A DNA stretch of 27,494 bases, taken from NCBI GenBank assembly GCA_041652335.1, contig JBAZHL010000008.1, positions 1 through 27,494 on the forward strand, written 5' to 3'. The notes beneath the pieces are model-generated. The model searched no databases. It saw nothing but the letters and a program-made list of their open reading frames with translations, and was not told the origin of the DNA. The stretch is from 2-01-FULL-49-10 sp041652335 (GTDB lineage Bacteria > Patescibacteriota > Kazan-3B-28 > UBA10110). A program made the translations under genes and the position numbers. This document shows, one piece after another, positions 1 to 7,511 of the stretch. Positions within the stretch are counted from its first letter, which is position 1. Each line of letters begins with the position of its first letter.

Positions 1-52
1 CGTCCTGTTGGAGCGGCTAACGCGGAGGCATAGTTGTCGATGTGCTGGCCAA

Positions 53-81
53 AATCTACCAGAAAGGGGCAGTTCTGTCAA
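53..81 (-). promoter_or_regulatory. Promoter reading leftward out of the window
   Basis: On the minus strand a perfect TTGACA (complement of 76-81) is followed after exactly 17 nt by TAGATT (complement of 53-58). Transcription would start near position 46 and run off the left edge. No minus-strand start codon with a useful reading frame is visible in the remaining bases, so the gene it serves lies outside the window. The call rests on hexamers and spacing only. Confidence 0.5.
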
Positions 82-82
82 T

Positions 83-112
83 ACAAAAATCAGCTCTGAG
101 AGCTGATTTTGT
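83..112. terminator. Bidirectional hairpin terminator
   Basis: The inverted repeat ATCAGCTC / GAGCTGAT, with a tiny loop, is flanked by A-runs on the left and T-runs on the right, so it can end transcription from either side. On the minus strand it directly follows a CCA-like end at 115-117, the same arrangement as the tRNA-Leu terminator at 197-230. On the plus strand it would end whatever gene enters from the left; one frame there ends in TAG at 31-33. Confidence 0.6.
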
Positions 113-196
113 TCTGGTGGGCGAGACCCTCCTTCGTCACGATAAGTCGTGACTGCGGGCGGGCAGGGAGGACTTCGGTTCGAGTCCTCGCATAAC
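113..196. other. tRNA-like remnant or structured RNA between two terminators
   Basis: This 84-nt segment is bounded on both sides by terminator hairpins. Its left end, TGGTGGGCGAG at 115-125, is identical to the first 11 nt of the real tRNA-Leu on the same (minus) strand, meaning an acceptor 3' arm plus CCA. Its right end carries GGTTCGAGTCC, a perfect T-loop/B-box consensus, but on the opposite strand. Between them are a perfect 7-bp hairpin GTCACGA-TAAG-TCGTGAC (136-153) and a CCTCC/GGAGG pair. No complete cloverleaf forms on either strand. A decayed or rearranged tRNA locus is the simplest reading; a short structured RNA is the alternative. Confidence 0.3.
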
Positions 197-230
197 AAAA
201 TAATCACCTGCAAATGCAGGTGTTTATTTT
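197..230. terminator. Terminator of tRNA-Leu (bidirectional)
   Basis: The stem CACCTGC-AAAT-GCAGGTG is embedded in AAAATAA / TTTATTTT and starts 1 nt beyond the CCA end of the minus-strand tRNA-Leu. On the minus strand the trailing bases form the U-run. It most likely ends the recG-comEA-tRNA-Leu transcript. Confidence 0.75.
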
Positions 231-231
231 G

Positions 232-315
232 TGGTGGGCGAGAGAGGAATCGAACCTCCATGGGTTGCCCCGCTAGCTCCTAAAGCTAGTGCGTCTGCCG
301 TTTCGCCACTCGCCC
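232..315 (-). tRNA. tRNA-Leu (anticodon UAG)
   Basis: Read on the minus strand, the acceptor GGGCGAG pairs with CTCGCCC and is followed by A and an encoded CCA. The anticodon stem is CTAGC/GCTAG with loop TTTAGGA, giving anticodon TAG for the Leu codon CUA. The long variable arm (GGG-GCAA-CCC) is typical of class II Leu tRNAs, and the T-arm is GAGG-TTCGATT-CCTC. The 5' end abuts the stop codon of the comEA-like gene with no gap, so it is probably cotranscribed with comEA and processed out. A terminator follows immediately. Confidence 0.95.
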
Positions 316-867
316 TTAGATGGTAATTTTATCTTTCAATTTACTATATGTCGAGGCGCTAATGCCGGAGACCTTCATCAAATCTTCCTTGCGCTTGAAG
401 CTGCCGTTCTTCCCTCGATACTCAACGATGCGTCCGGCGTATACTGGCCCGATGCCGGGTAGCGTATCTAATGCAGATGCGTCTGCTGTATTAATATTAA
501 CCAATGAGGCCACATTAGCGCCAATGGTAGTGGCAGTTGATATGTCGGTTGCGCCGATGGTTGGGATATAAACTTTACCGTTGTTGGCAAGGAGTGCAGC
601 TCGGTTGATAGTTAAGGCGATCAGCGCCAGGTCGGCGGTATCGGTTAAGCCGCCTGCCTTAGTAATGGCATCTTCAATGATGGCTCCGTTATCAAATTGG
701 TAGACTCCTGGATTATTGACAGCGCCGGCTACATCTACTGTCAGCTGTTGATTGCTGGTTGGTTTAGTATTGGCTGAGACACGGTTTAGAAAATAAGCTC
801 CCACCAGTAACCCAACTAACAAGACGATTCCGATAGGCAGTACCAGTTTGTCGAGTATTTTCGTCAT
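316..867 (-). CDS. comEA: ComEA-like SLBB + helix-hairpin-helix protein, membrane anchored
   Basis: 183 aa. An N-terminal membrane anchor (about residues 10-28) is followed by a SLBB domain beginning near VDVAGAVNNPGVY (about 44-95) and a C-terminal pair of helix-hairpin-helix motifs beginning near VNINTADASALDTLPGIGP (about 122-183). This is the ComEA domain order. ComEA binds double-stranded DNA outside the cytoplasmic membrane and passes it to the uptake channel in competence. The gene lies downstream of recG on the same strand, separated by a dispersed repeat, and stops exactly where tRNA-Leu begins. The ATG has only a weak AAGAAG ribosome site. No comEC is in the window, so a role in transformation is inferred from the family. 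Confidence 0.85.
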   Translation of the reverse strand: MTKILDKLVLPIGIVLLVGLLVGAYFLNRVSANTKPTSNQQLTVDVAGAVNNPGVYQFDNGAIIEDAITKAGGLTDTADLALIALTINRAALLANNGKVYIPTIGATDISTATTIGANVASLVNINTADASALDTLPGIGPVYAGRIVEYRGKNGSFKRKEDLMKVSGISASTYSKLKDKITI

Positions 868-905
868 TGCTTCTTGGTTTTGTTATCATTCTGAATATTC
901 TTTTT

Positions 906-1012
906 GTCATTCCCGCGAAGGCGGGAATCCAGATAAGAAAAATAAAGTTTTTGTTTTTATGTCTGGATCCCCGATGTCGAGCCGACATTCATCGGCTCGG
1001 CTCGAGGATGAC
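906..1012. repeat. Dispersed palindromic repeat (copy R1, full length)
   Basis: The left arm GTCATTCCCGCG-AAGG-CGGGAAT and right arm TCTGGATCCCCGATGTCGAG...CTCGAGGATGAC flank an A/T-rich middle. The outer ends are inverted repeats (GTCATTCCCGCG against the complement of the GATGAC end). The same design recurs at 12831-12913, and half copies occur at 13560-13585 and 22970-23019. It sits between recG and comEA, and its arms could fold in the transcript. It resembles the widespread REP/MITE-type GTCATTCCCGCG elements of bacterial genomes. Confidence 0.8.
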
Positions 1013-1020
1013 GCTACGTG

Positions 1021-3063
1021 TTATTCCTCGTGGGTTACATAGTTAAATTGTAGTTGAGATTTTAATTCTAAGTGATGGACGAGAGTGGGATCGGTTTTAA
1101 GTATGGCCTCGGCTGCTGACCTGGTTTCGGTAATCAGCTTTTTATCAGTTAGATTAGCGATCTTAAGCCGCAGTAGCCCAGATTGTTCGTGCCCAAAAAA
1201 GGCACCTGGCCCACGTAACTGCAGATCAATCTCCGCCAATTTGCTGCCATCATTTATCTTAACGAACGAAGTTAATCGTTCAATGTTTTCTTCGTCGGCT
1301 ATTGCGGTTTCGATTAGACAATATGATTGTAGGTCACTTCGACCCACTCGGCCGCGTAATTGGTGAAGCTGAGCCAAGCCAAATCGATCAGCGTTTTTAA
1401 CCCAGATCACCGTAGCCCTCGGTACGTCGATACCGACCTCGATTACCGAGGTGGCGACCAAAATATCTAAATCACCATTTTTGATCTTGGCCATCAGCTT
1501 TAGTTTTTCTTCGGGCGCTACCCGGCCGTGTAAGGCGCCGATCTTGGCCTGCGGGAACGATCGTTTTAGGTGGCGTAGTTCCGAAGCGATCGAGGCACGC
1601 TCTTGCTCATCGTCAAATACCTCATTGATAAGTGGGGTAATTACAAATATGGCATGCTTATTGGCTATCTCGCGGCCAATCAATTTATGGGCAGTCTCGC
1701 GATTGCGCTCGGTAACCAAGCGAGTAATGATCGGCAATCGACCAGTGGGTAGGGTGGTTAGCTCGGAGATGTCTAAGTTGTGCAGCAGGCCCAAAAATAA
1801 AGTACGGGGGATCGGGGTAGCGCTTAAACTGAGATAGTGCGGCGTAATATCCAAGGCCTTATTTTTTAACTTTTCACGTTGGCGGACACCAAAACGATGT
1901 TGTTCATCCACTACCACTAAGTTGAGGTTTTTAAATCCGACTTGTTTTTGGATCAGAGCATGAGTGCCGATCACTACATCGACATCGCCGTTTTCGATCT
2001 TAGGGTAATCGTGTAGTTTAGTGCTGCCGGTGAGCAAGGTGGTAGTGATGCCACATTTAGTTAGTAATGGTTGCAGATTATAGTAGTGTTGAGTAGCTAA
2101 TACTTCGGTGGGGGCCATTAGCGCTGATTGGCGTGAGGCTTTGGCGGTTGCTATTATCGCGGCTGCCGCTACGGCGGTTTTGCCGGAACCGACGTCGCCT
2201 AACAACAATCGGTTCATCGGAGTGCTCTTGGCCATATCTCTTAGGATATCTTTGATGGCAGCTTTTTGGGTGGCAGTCAGTTTAAACTTTAATTTGCCTT
2301 CGAAGTCTTTTATTAAAGTAGGGGAAGAGGTGATGGCTTTGCCTGGCAGTTCTTCCCATTGTCGTTTGGCCATCAATAAGCCGAGGTGAACTAATAACAA
2401 TTCCTCAAAACCAAGCCGGCGGCGAGCCTCGTCGATGGCGGAGAGGGAGTGGGGGAAGTGGATGTTTTCTACCGCATGAGCTCGATCTATTAGTCCATAG
2501 CTCTTTCTGAGCTCAGACGGCAGGGTATCTGGTAGCTCCCTTATAGTAGCGATTGAATTCTTGAGCCAACGCCGGAACATGCGGGTGGAGATACCGGCGG
2601 TGGCGGGGTAGATAGGGATGATCCGTCCGGAATGTATTGGGGTTTTTTCGGCTGGCTCGATACTGGGGTTGGTTAAAACAAGGTGACCATCTTGTTTTCT
2701 AATTTGGCCGCTAAAATAGTATTCCCCACCCTTCTTAAGGTTTTGGGCAAGGTAGGGTTGATTAAACCAGACCACCTTAAGACTTCCAGTGTTGTCCTCG
2801 ATCAGGCCGTTGATCAGAAACATCCTTCTTTTGGGAGTTCGAAATCCGCTAAAACTTATCAGTTTTGCCCTGACGGTGGTCTTTCCGGGGGCGTTCCCGG
2901 AGGCCTCTTTTAGGGGGGTAATCTGGCTTAGATCCTCCCAAGCCCGGGGGTAGTAGGTTAGGAGATCCCCCACGGTTCTAAGGCCCATCTGGGCCAGCTT
3001 AGGCTCGTAGGAGGGGCCTATACCGGGAAGGCGGGTTAGGGGGTCGCTTAGGAGAAAAAACAC
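1021..3063 (-). CDS. recG: ATP-dependent DNA helicase RecG
   Basis: RecG remodels stalled replication forks and branched DNA. With a GTG start at 3063 the protein is 680 aa, close to the usual length of about 690. The N-terminus carries the wedge/OB region (LTRLPGIGP near residue 10). Walker A GDVGSGKT lies at about 289-296, the DExH box DEQH at about 386-389, SATPIPRTL at about 414-422, and the C-terminal helicase motifs include VATSVIEVGIDVP and QLRGRVGRS. An open frame continues upstream to 3282, but that extension is low-complexity, crosses a good divergent promoter and overlaps a plus-strand small gene. A second GTG at 3093 is the other plausible start. A -10 (TATACT) at 3115-3120 supports initiation downstream of it. 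comEA follows on the same strand. Confidence 0.95.
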   Translation of the reverse strand: MFFLLSDPLTRLPGIGPSYEPKLAQMGLRTVGDLLTYYPRAWEDLSQITPLKEASGNAPGKTTVRAKLISFSGFRTPKRRMFLINGLIEDNTGSLKVVWFNQPYLAQNLKKGGEYYFSGQIRKQDGHLVLTNPSIEPAEKTPIHSGRIIPIYPATAGISTRMFRRWLKNSIATIRELPDTLPSELRKSYGLIDRAHAVENIHFPHSLSAIDEARRRLGFEELLLVHLGLLMAKRQWEELPGKAITSSPTLIKDFEGKLKFKLTATQKAAIKDILRDMAKSTPMNRLLLGDVGSGKTAVAAAAIIATAKASRQSALMAPTEVLATQHYYNLQPLLTKCGITTTLLTGSTKLHDYPKIENGDVDVVIGTHALIQKQVGFKNLNLVVVDEQHRFGVRQREKLKNKALDITPHYLSLSATPIPRTLFLGLLHNLDISELTTLPTGRLPIITRLVTERNRETAHKLIGREIANKHAIFVITPLINEVFDDEQERASIASELRHLKRSFPQAKIGALHGRVAPEEKLKLMAKIKNGDLDILVATSVIEVGIDVPRATVIWVKNADRFGLAQLHQLRGRVGRSDLQSYCLIETAIADEENIERLTSFVKINDGSKLAEIDLQLRGPGAFFGHEQSGLLRLKIANLTDKKLITETRSAAEAILKTDPTLVHHLELKSQLQFNYVTHEE

Positions 3064-3093
3064 GGTTTTTGGGCTCTCAGAGCTAAAAAACAC

Positions 3094-3122
3094 TTGCTGA
3101 GAGGCTAAAAAAGTAGTATAAT
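3094..3122 (+). promoter_or_regulatory. Divergent promoter: 54-aa gene (+) and recG (-)
   Basis: On the plus strand, TTGCTG (3094-3099), a 17-nt spacer and a consensus TATAAT (3117-3122) precede the small ORF at 3172. The same bases read on the minus strand give TATACT (3115-3120), the likely -10 of recG with a poor -35. The two -10 boxes overlap almost completely, making this a symmetrical bidirectional promoter core. Confidence 0.6.
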
Positions 3123-3171
3123 AACCTAACAGGTGGAAGGAGGGGTCATACGACCTAAAGAGGAGACCTTG

Positions 3172-3336
3172 ATGAAGAAAGAGCCCATTATCAGCTTTGA
3201 AGGTATGAGTTTTGATCGAGATAGGAGGGCTCGGCTTCCCAAAAGCCGGGGGTGGCAGACCCGACGGAAGGCGAAGAATCAATTGGGGGTATCACATAGC
3301 GTTCGGACGGTGTTCCAGAGCTTGTTCGGTATGTAA
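3172..3336 (+). CDS. Small basic protein, unrecognised (54 aa)
   Basis: The ORF starts with ATG at 3172, preceded by AGGAG 7 nt upstream and a TTGCTG-17-TATAAT promoter about 50 nt upstream. That is better expression signalling than most genes in the window have. The product (MKKEPIISFEGMSFDRDRR...) is highly basic, with many Arg and Lys in the middle, no membrane segment and no Cys. It ends 2 nt from the convergent tyrS stop. I do not recognise a family. The charge would suit nucleic-acid or ribosome binding, but that is inference. An open frame also reaches 3133, but the internal ATG has the Shine-Dalgarno. Confidence 0.55.
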   Translation: MKKEPIISFEGMSFDRDRRARLPKSRGWQTRRKAKNQLGVSHSVRTVFQSLFGM

Positions 3337-3338
3337 AA

Positions 3339-4535
3339 TTAGGGTGTCACCCGGAGAAAGCGGCGTTTACCAACTTGGATGGTGGCGCCGATTTTGGCTT
3401 GGATCTTGTAACCCGGGTCGGTAACTATCTGGCTATCCACCTTGATCCCTTTTTGCGTTAATAGCCGGCGGAACTCAGATTTTGAGGCGACCAGGCCGTT
3501 ATCCAGCAATATATCAACTAGCGCAGCCGCTTTTTTTAAGTCAATGGTCGGCATATCACTGGGAGTGGTATGTTTTTGAAAGACCTTAATGAAATCGTTT
3601 TGGGCTGTGTCGGCCGCTCTATCACCGTGATACATATTAACTATTTTGTGAGCCAACTCCATTTTTAGATCCCGGGGGTTGGTGTGTCTGTCTGATAGTT
3701 GCTGCTTGATGCGGATCAGTTCGGCAGAGTCAACGTTGGTTGCCAAGTCAAAATATGGGTAGATCAACGAATCCGGAATCGACATAATTTTGCCGTATTG
3801 AGTTTTAGCATCCTCGGTGATGCCAATGTAGTTCCCCAGTGATTGGCTCATTTTCTGGACACCATCAGTTCCGATTAATAAGGGGACGGTAATAATAGCC
3901 TGCGGGTCTTGTTTAAAATCGCGTTGCAGGTCGCGACCGCGCATCTCGTTAAATAGTTGATCGGTGCCCACCACGGTTAGATCGTCTTTAAGCATCACTG
4001 AATCGTAAGCTTGTAAAAGCGGGTAGACGGGCTCGTGGAATCCGATCTCCAATCCGGCCTTGATCCGCTTTTGGAACATGTCTCGCTCTATCATCTGAGA
4101 GTGAGTGAAGTGAGACATTAGCCGGATAAGTTCTTCGGCAGACATCTTGTCATACCACTCTGAGTTGTAGCGGATCTCGGTTTTATTTGGATCTAATATT
4201 CTTAATGCTTGTTTAACGTAGTTAGCAGCTAATTTTTTAACATCGTCCTTGGAGCGGAGTTGGCGCATCGAAGAACGATCGGACGGGTCGCCAAAGCGGG
4301 CGGTGAATCCGCCGATCAGAAATTGAACGGTGTGTCCCAAGTTCTGGAATTCTCGCATCTTATGGTAGTTGACCCCGTAACCGATGTGTAGATCGGCGGT
4401 GGTGGGATCTACCCCATGCTTGATCAGGAGCCTCTTGCTGGACAAGAGTTTGGCGCGTAGCTCTTTCTCGCCAACTACGCTTTCGACGCGGCGACGAAAT
4501 AGTTCGTCCAGTTCTGATTTTGTGGGTTTCCTCAT
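3339..4535 (-). CDS. tyrS: Tyrosyl-tRNA synthetase
   Basis: Class I synthetase that charges tRNA-Tyr, 398 aa. The HIGH-type signature is LHIG (residues 49-52, within GVDPTTADLHIG), followed by FLIGGFTARFGDPS. The tyrosine-pocket strand is YPLLQAYDSV (about 171-180) with VVGTDQLFN. The KMSKS loop is KMSQS (228-232), followed by LGNYIGI. The last ~55 residues form an S4-like RNA-binding domain. The sequence is of the TyrZ type rather than the E. coli TyrS type. A TGATACAAT extended -10 (TACAAT complement at 4542-4547) ends 6 nt before the ATG and there is no Shine-Dalgarno, so the mRNA may be leaderless. The cognate tRNA-Tyr is at 15445-15531. Confidence 0.95.
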   Translation of the reverse strand: MRKPTKSELDELFRRRVESVVGEKELRAKLLSSKRLLIKHGVDPTTADLHIGYGVNYHKMREFQNLGHTVQFLIGGFTARFGDPSDRSSMRQLRSKDDVKKLAANYVKQALRILDPNKTEIRYNSEWYDKMSAEELIRLMSHFTHSQMIERDMFQKRIKAGLEIGFHEPVYPLLQAYDSVMLKDDLTVVGTDQLFNEMRGRDLQRDFKQDPQAIITVPLLIGTDGVQKMSQSLGNYIGITEDAKTQYGKIMSIPDSLIYPYFDLATNVDSAELIRIKQQLSDRHTNPRDLKMELAHKIVNMYHGDRAADTAQNDFIKVFQKHTTPSDMPTIDLKKAAALVDILLDNGLVASKSEFRRLLTQKGIKVDSQIVTDPGYKIQAKIGATIQVGKRRFLRVTP

Positions 4536-4561
4536 AGGTTTATTGTATCAGAAACCTTTTC

Positions 4562-4755
4562 GCTACCATTTTGCTCGTCCAAAATGGTAGCACCAAAAGG
4601 ACGCCCAATCACAAATTGCTATCCGGCTATCAAAACTGCCTTACTTGGCTTCTATTGATCGAACTCGGCCATCTACCTATGAAGCTGGCCTCAGACAACG
4701 ATCGCGCCGTAGCGGCAGTTTAGCTGCCGGATGACGCAATTTGCTCAATGGGACG
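4562..4755 (+). ncRNA. Structured repeat element, copy A (candidate RNA family)
   Basis: A 12-bp perfect hairpin, GCTACCATTTTG (4562-4573) with CAAAATGGTAGC (4580-4591), is followed by a long irregular rod. From outside in: CCCA 4604-4607 / TGGG 4749-4752; AAATTGC 4613-4619 / GCAATTT 4736-4742; ATCC 4621-4624 / GGAT 4729-4732; AAACTGCC 4633-4640 / GGCAGTTT 4714-4721; GGC 4647-4649 / GCC 4706-4708; GATCG 4657-4661 / CGATC 4699-4703; internal loop AACTC 4662-4666 / TCAGACAA 4691-4698; GGCCA 4667-4671 / TGGCC 4686-4690. The same architecture recurs at 13603-13779 with different helix sequences and an identical internal loop. The strand is chosen because both copies lie before a plus-strand gene; the minus sense is not excluded. 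I know no family with this loop. Confidence 0.6.
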
Positions 4756-4867
4756 AAAACCTTGTCTTCAATGGGGGAGCTGGCTCCAGAAGTATATGGG
4801 GCTTGCCCTGTGGTGAAATCGGCATATCTTGTTCCCTGGACGAAGTCCTGCCCATTTCTACTTCGGG

Positions 4868-4873
4868 TATAAT
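4868..4873 (+). promoter_or_regulatory. -10 box of the PBP1A gene
   Basis: A consensus TATAAT ends 10 nt before the ATG at 4884, so transcription should start within a few bases of the start codon. No good -35 hexamer is seen at 16-18 nt spacing. There is no Shine-Dalgarno between the box and the ATG. Confidence 0.6.
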
Positions 4874-4883
4874 ACATAAGTAT

Positions 4884-7415
4884 ATGAGTGACCTACTTCC
4901 GTTAAACAATCCGGAGGCTTTAAGGCGGCGCATGCGGCGGCGGGCGGTTTTGCGCAAGGGTAAGGCAGAGATATTTAAACGTCTGGGCAAGATAGGTATT
5001 ACCAATGTTCCCCGGTTAGTGTTGGGGATAGGGGTGGCGTTGCTGTTTTTGTTCTCTTTCTGGGCAGCGATCTTAAGCATTACTCTTCCCAATCCAACCA
5101 ATTTAGTCGGTGCTAGATCAACCGAAGCGACTAAGGTATTGGATCGCAATGGGGTAGTATTGTCGGGCATCTACGGTGATAAGCAGCGTAATAGCATCCC
5201 CCTATCTGATATCCCCGATCAGCTTGAAAAGGCTACCATCTCTGCCGAGGATAGTAATTTTTACTCGCACAGTGGTTTTGATATGAAAGGCATCATCCGC
5301 GGGGTGGTGCTGAAGCCTTTGACTGGTCGTGGGTTCCAGGGTGGTTCAACTATCACACAGCAGCTGGCCAGAAACATGTTTCTCTCCACTACGCGCACCA
5401 TCAGCCGTAAGATCCAGGAGCTAATTTTGGCGATGGAGATCGAGCGGTTATACACCAAAGACAAGATCTTGGAGATGTATCTCAATGAGATCCCGTACGG
5501 CGGAAAGGTATATGGGGTCCTATCTGCGTCCGAGACCTTCTTTGCCAAAAAGCCAGGGGAGTTGACCTTAGCTGAGATGGCGGTGTTGGCGGCTTTGCCT
5601 CAATCACCAACTCGCTATTCGCCGTATGGCCAGCACACTGATGTGCTATTGGCGCGCAAAGATTGGGTGCTAAAACGGATGTTCGAGTTGGGCTACATTA
5701 CTGAAAAACAGATGACGGAGGCTCAGAAACAGGAGATCAAATTTGCGCCGCGCAAGGATTCTATCCGAGCCCCGCATTTTGTGATGTATGTCAAAGAGCT
5801 GTTGGCGGATAAGTACGGGGAGAAGGTGTTAGAAGGGGGCGGTCTAACTATTACCACGACATTGGATTGGGAGAAGCAAGCCACCGCGGAAGAAGCGATT
5901 ACCAAGTATGCCGAGAGCAACAAAACTAAATACAAAGCTGGCAATGCCGCCATGGTGTCGATCGATCCCAACACGGGCGAGATTTTGGCTATGGTTGGAT
6001 CCAAGGATTATTTTGATATGGAAGAGGATGGCAACTTTAATGTAGCCATTGCCGAAAGACAGCCAGGCTCATCGATCAAGCCGTTGGTATACGCGGCAGC
6101 GTTCGAGAAAGGATATAGTCCGGCTACGATGTTGCTTGACGTCAAGACTGACTTTGGACAAGGCTATTCGCCAAACAACTATGATGGAAGCTTTAGGGGA
6201 GCGATGTCCATCCGTACGGCTCTGCAAAATTCGATCAATGTGCCAGCGGTAAAAGCGTTGCTCTACGCCGGAGTAAACGAATCGGTTAATATGGCGCATC
6301 GTTTAGGCATCACCACATTAAACGATCCGGAGCGGTATGGCGCCTCGTTAGTGTTGGGTGGTGGCGAAGTTACTTTGCTAGACATGGTTTCCGCTTATGG
6401 CGTATTTGCAACTGGGGGATTAAGGTCTAAACCTTGGGCAGTGATCAAAGTGGAAGATGCTAAGGGGCGGGTATTAGAGAAGAATGAAGCGAGCGCACCC
6501 AAGCAGGTGATCGAGCCGGAGATCGCTTACCAAATTAATAATGTTTTGAGTGACGACAGCGCTCGCGCTGCGGTATTTGGGGTAGGTGGCCCGTTGTCGA
6601 TCAGTGGACGAACGGTGGCGGCTAAAACCGGTACCACTGATAAATATAGAGATGGTTGGGCGATCGGCTACACACCCGATTTAGTAGCTGGAGTGTGGTC
6701 GGGTAACAACGATAATGAATCGATGACGGCAGCCTCTGGGTTAGTAGCTGCCCCAATTTGGAATATGTATATGCGCAAGGCCTTAACTAATGTGCCTAAC
6801 AAACCGTTTAATGTACCCTCGGGAATCCGAGAGGTCGATGTAGATGAGCTATCCGGTTTATTGCCCAGTGATGCTACGCCATCCACCAAAAAAGAGGTGT
6901 TTGCTCCCAGTAATGTGCCGACTGAGAAAGATAACATCCACAAAAAGGTTAAGGTGATGAAGATTGCGCCGGATAAATTAGCGCCAGCCAATGCTCCAGC
7001 CGACCTGGTGGAGGAGAAGGTATTCACGGTGCTGCACTCCGAGCGGCCGGACAATGCCAACTGGGAGAACCCAGCAGTTAAATGGGCTACTGATCATGGC
7101 TATAATAATGTGCCAACCGAAATATATACGGGCGCCTTGGATGGATCGGCGATCCCCAGTGTGACGATCGCCAACCCATCGGATGGGTTTAAGGCGACTG
7201 GCCCGTTTGAGGTAGAGGCGCAGGTGGGCGACACGGCGACGGCTAAACGAGTAGAGTTCTTTTATGACGGCGCCTTAGTTGGCCAAGCCAGCGCCAATCC
7301 TTTTCGCTATATGATCACTCCACCAAAATTGGATGGTAAAACCCATGAGGTAAAGGTTAGGCTGACAAAAACGGATAACTCTACCGCGGAAACCAAGATC
7401 TCAATTAAGACATAG
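4884..7415 (+). CDS. Class A penicillin-binding protein (PBP1A-type)
   Basis: Bifunctional peptidoglycan synthase, 843 aa. A basic cytoplasmic tail is followed by one membrane helix (about 44-66). The GT51 glycosyltransferase domain shows AEDSNFYSHSGFD (catalytic Glu 122), GGSTITQQLARN and KDKILEMYLNEIPYG. The transpeptidase domain has SxxK at 396-399 (SSIK), SxN at 450-452 (SIN) and KTG at 581-583. After a low-complexity linker, the C-terminus ends in an Ig-like beta domain (from about 760, PSVTIANPSDGF onward). The start at 4884 is chosen because the frame upstream crosses the structured element and the promoter. A 57-aa acidic protein follows. Confidence 0.95.
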   Translation: MSDLLPLNNPEALRRRMRRRAVLRKGKAEIFKRLGKIGITNVPRLVLGIGVALLFLFSFWAAILSITLPNPTNLVGARSTEATKVLDRNGVVLSGIYGDKQRNSIPLSDIPDQLEKATISAEDSNFYSHSGFDMKGIIRGVVLKPLTGRGFQGGSTITQQLARNMFLSTTRTISRKIQELILAMEIERLYTKDKILEMYLNEIPYGGKVYGVLSASETFFAKKPGELTLAEMAVLAALPQSPTRYSPYGQHTDVLLARKDWVLKRMFELGYITEKQMTEAQKQEIKFAPRKDSIRAPHFVMYVKELLADKYGEKVLEGGGLTITTTLDWEKQATAEEAITKYAESNKTKYKAGNAAMVSIDPNTGEILAMVGSKDYFDMEEDGNFNVAIAERQPGSSIKPLVYAAAFEKGYSPATMLLDVKTDFGQGYSPNNYDGSFRGAMSIRTALQNSINVPAVKALLYAGVNESVNMAHRLGITTLNDPERYGASLVLGGGEVTLLDMVSAYGVFATGGLRSKPWAVIKVEDAKGRVLEKNEASAPKQVIEPEIAYQINNVLSDDSARAAVFGVGGPLSISGRTVAAKTGTTDKYRDGWAIGYTPDLVAGVWSGNNDNESMTAASGLVAAPIWNMYMRKALTNVPNKPFNVPSGIREVDVDELSGLLPSDATPSTKKEVFAPSNVPTEKDNIHKKVKVMKIAPDKLAPANAPADLVEEKVFTVLHSERPDNANWENPAVKWATDHGYNNVPTEIYTGALDGSAIPSVTIANPSDGFKATGPFEVEAQVGDTATAKRVEFFYDGALVGQASANPFRYMITPPKLDGKTHEVKVRLTKTDNSTAETKISIKT

Positions 7416-7511
7416 GGGTTGCTATATCGGGGGAGCTATGTTAGGGTGGGTGCGCGCAGCTAACAATAGTTGTGGCGGTGATTATATTCGATAAGGTGAA
7501 GGAGATCTCAC

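Noticed and set aside
1..33. Plus-strand C-terminal tail ending in TAG at 31-33
   Set aside because: Eleven codons cannot be judged, and a promoter on the opposite strand lies just to the right; left unannotated.
3064..3282. N-terminal extension of RecG
   Set aside because: It adds 73 low-complexity residues, crosses the divergent promoter and overlaps the small plus-strand gene; the remaining 680 aa match the usual RecG length.
4562..4755. Integron attC site or T-box leader for the structured element
   Set aside because: No GTTRRRY/RYYYAAC ends are seen, and no T-box bulge (GGTGG with ACCGCG) on the tyrS strand.
4677..4877. Minus-strand 66-aa ORF
   Set aside because: It overlaps copy A of the structured element and the PBP1A promoter and has no ribosome site; likely chance.
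4731..4883. N-terminal extension of the PBP1A gene
   Set aside because: It would translate the end of the structured element and the TATAAT promoter; family members start with the basic tail near 4884.
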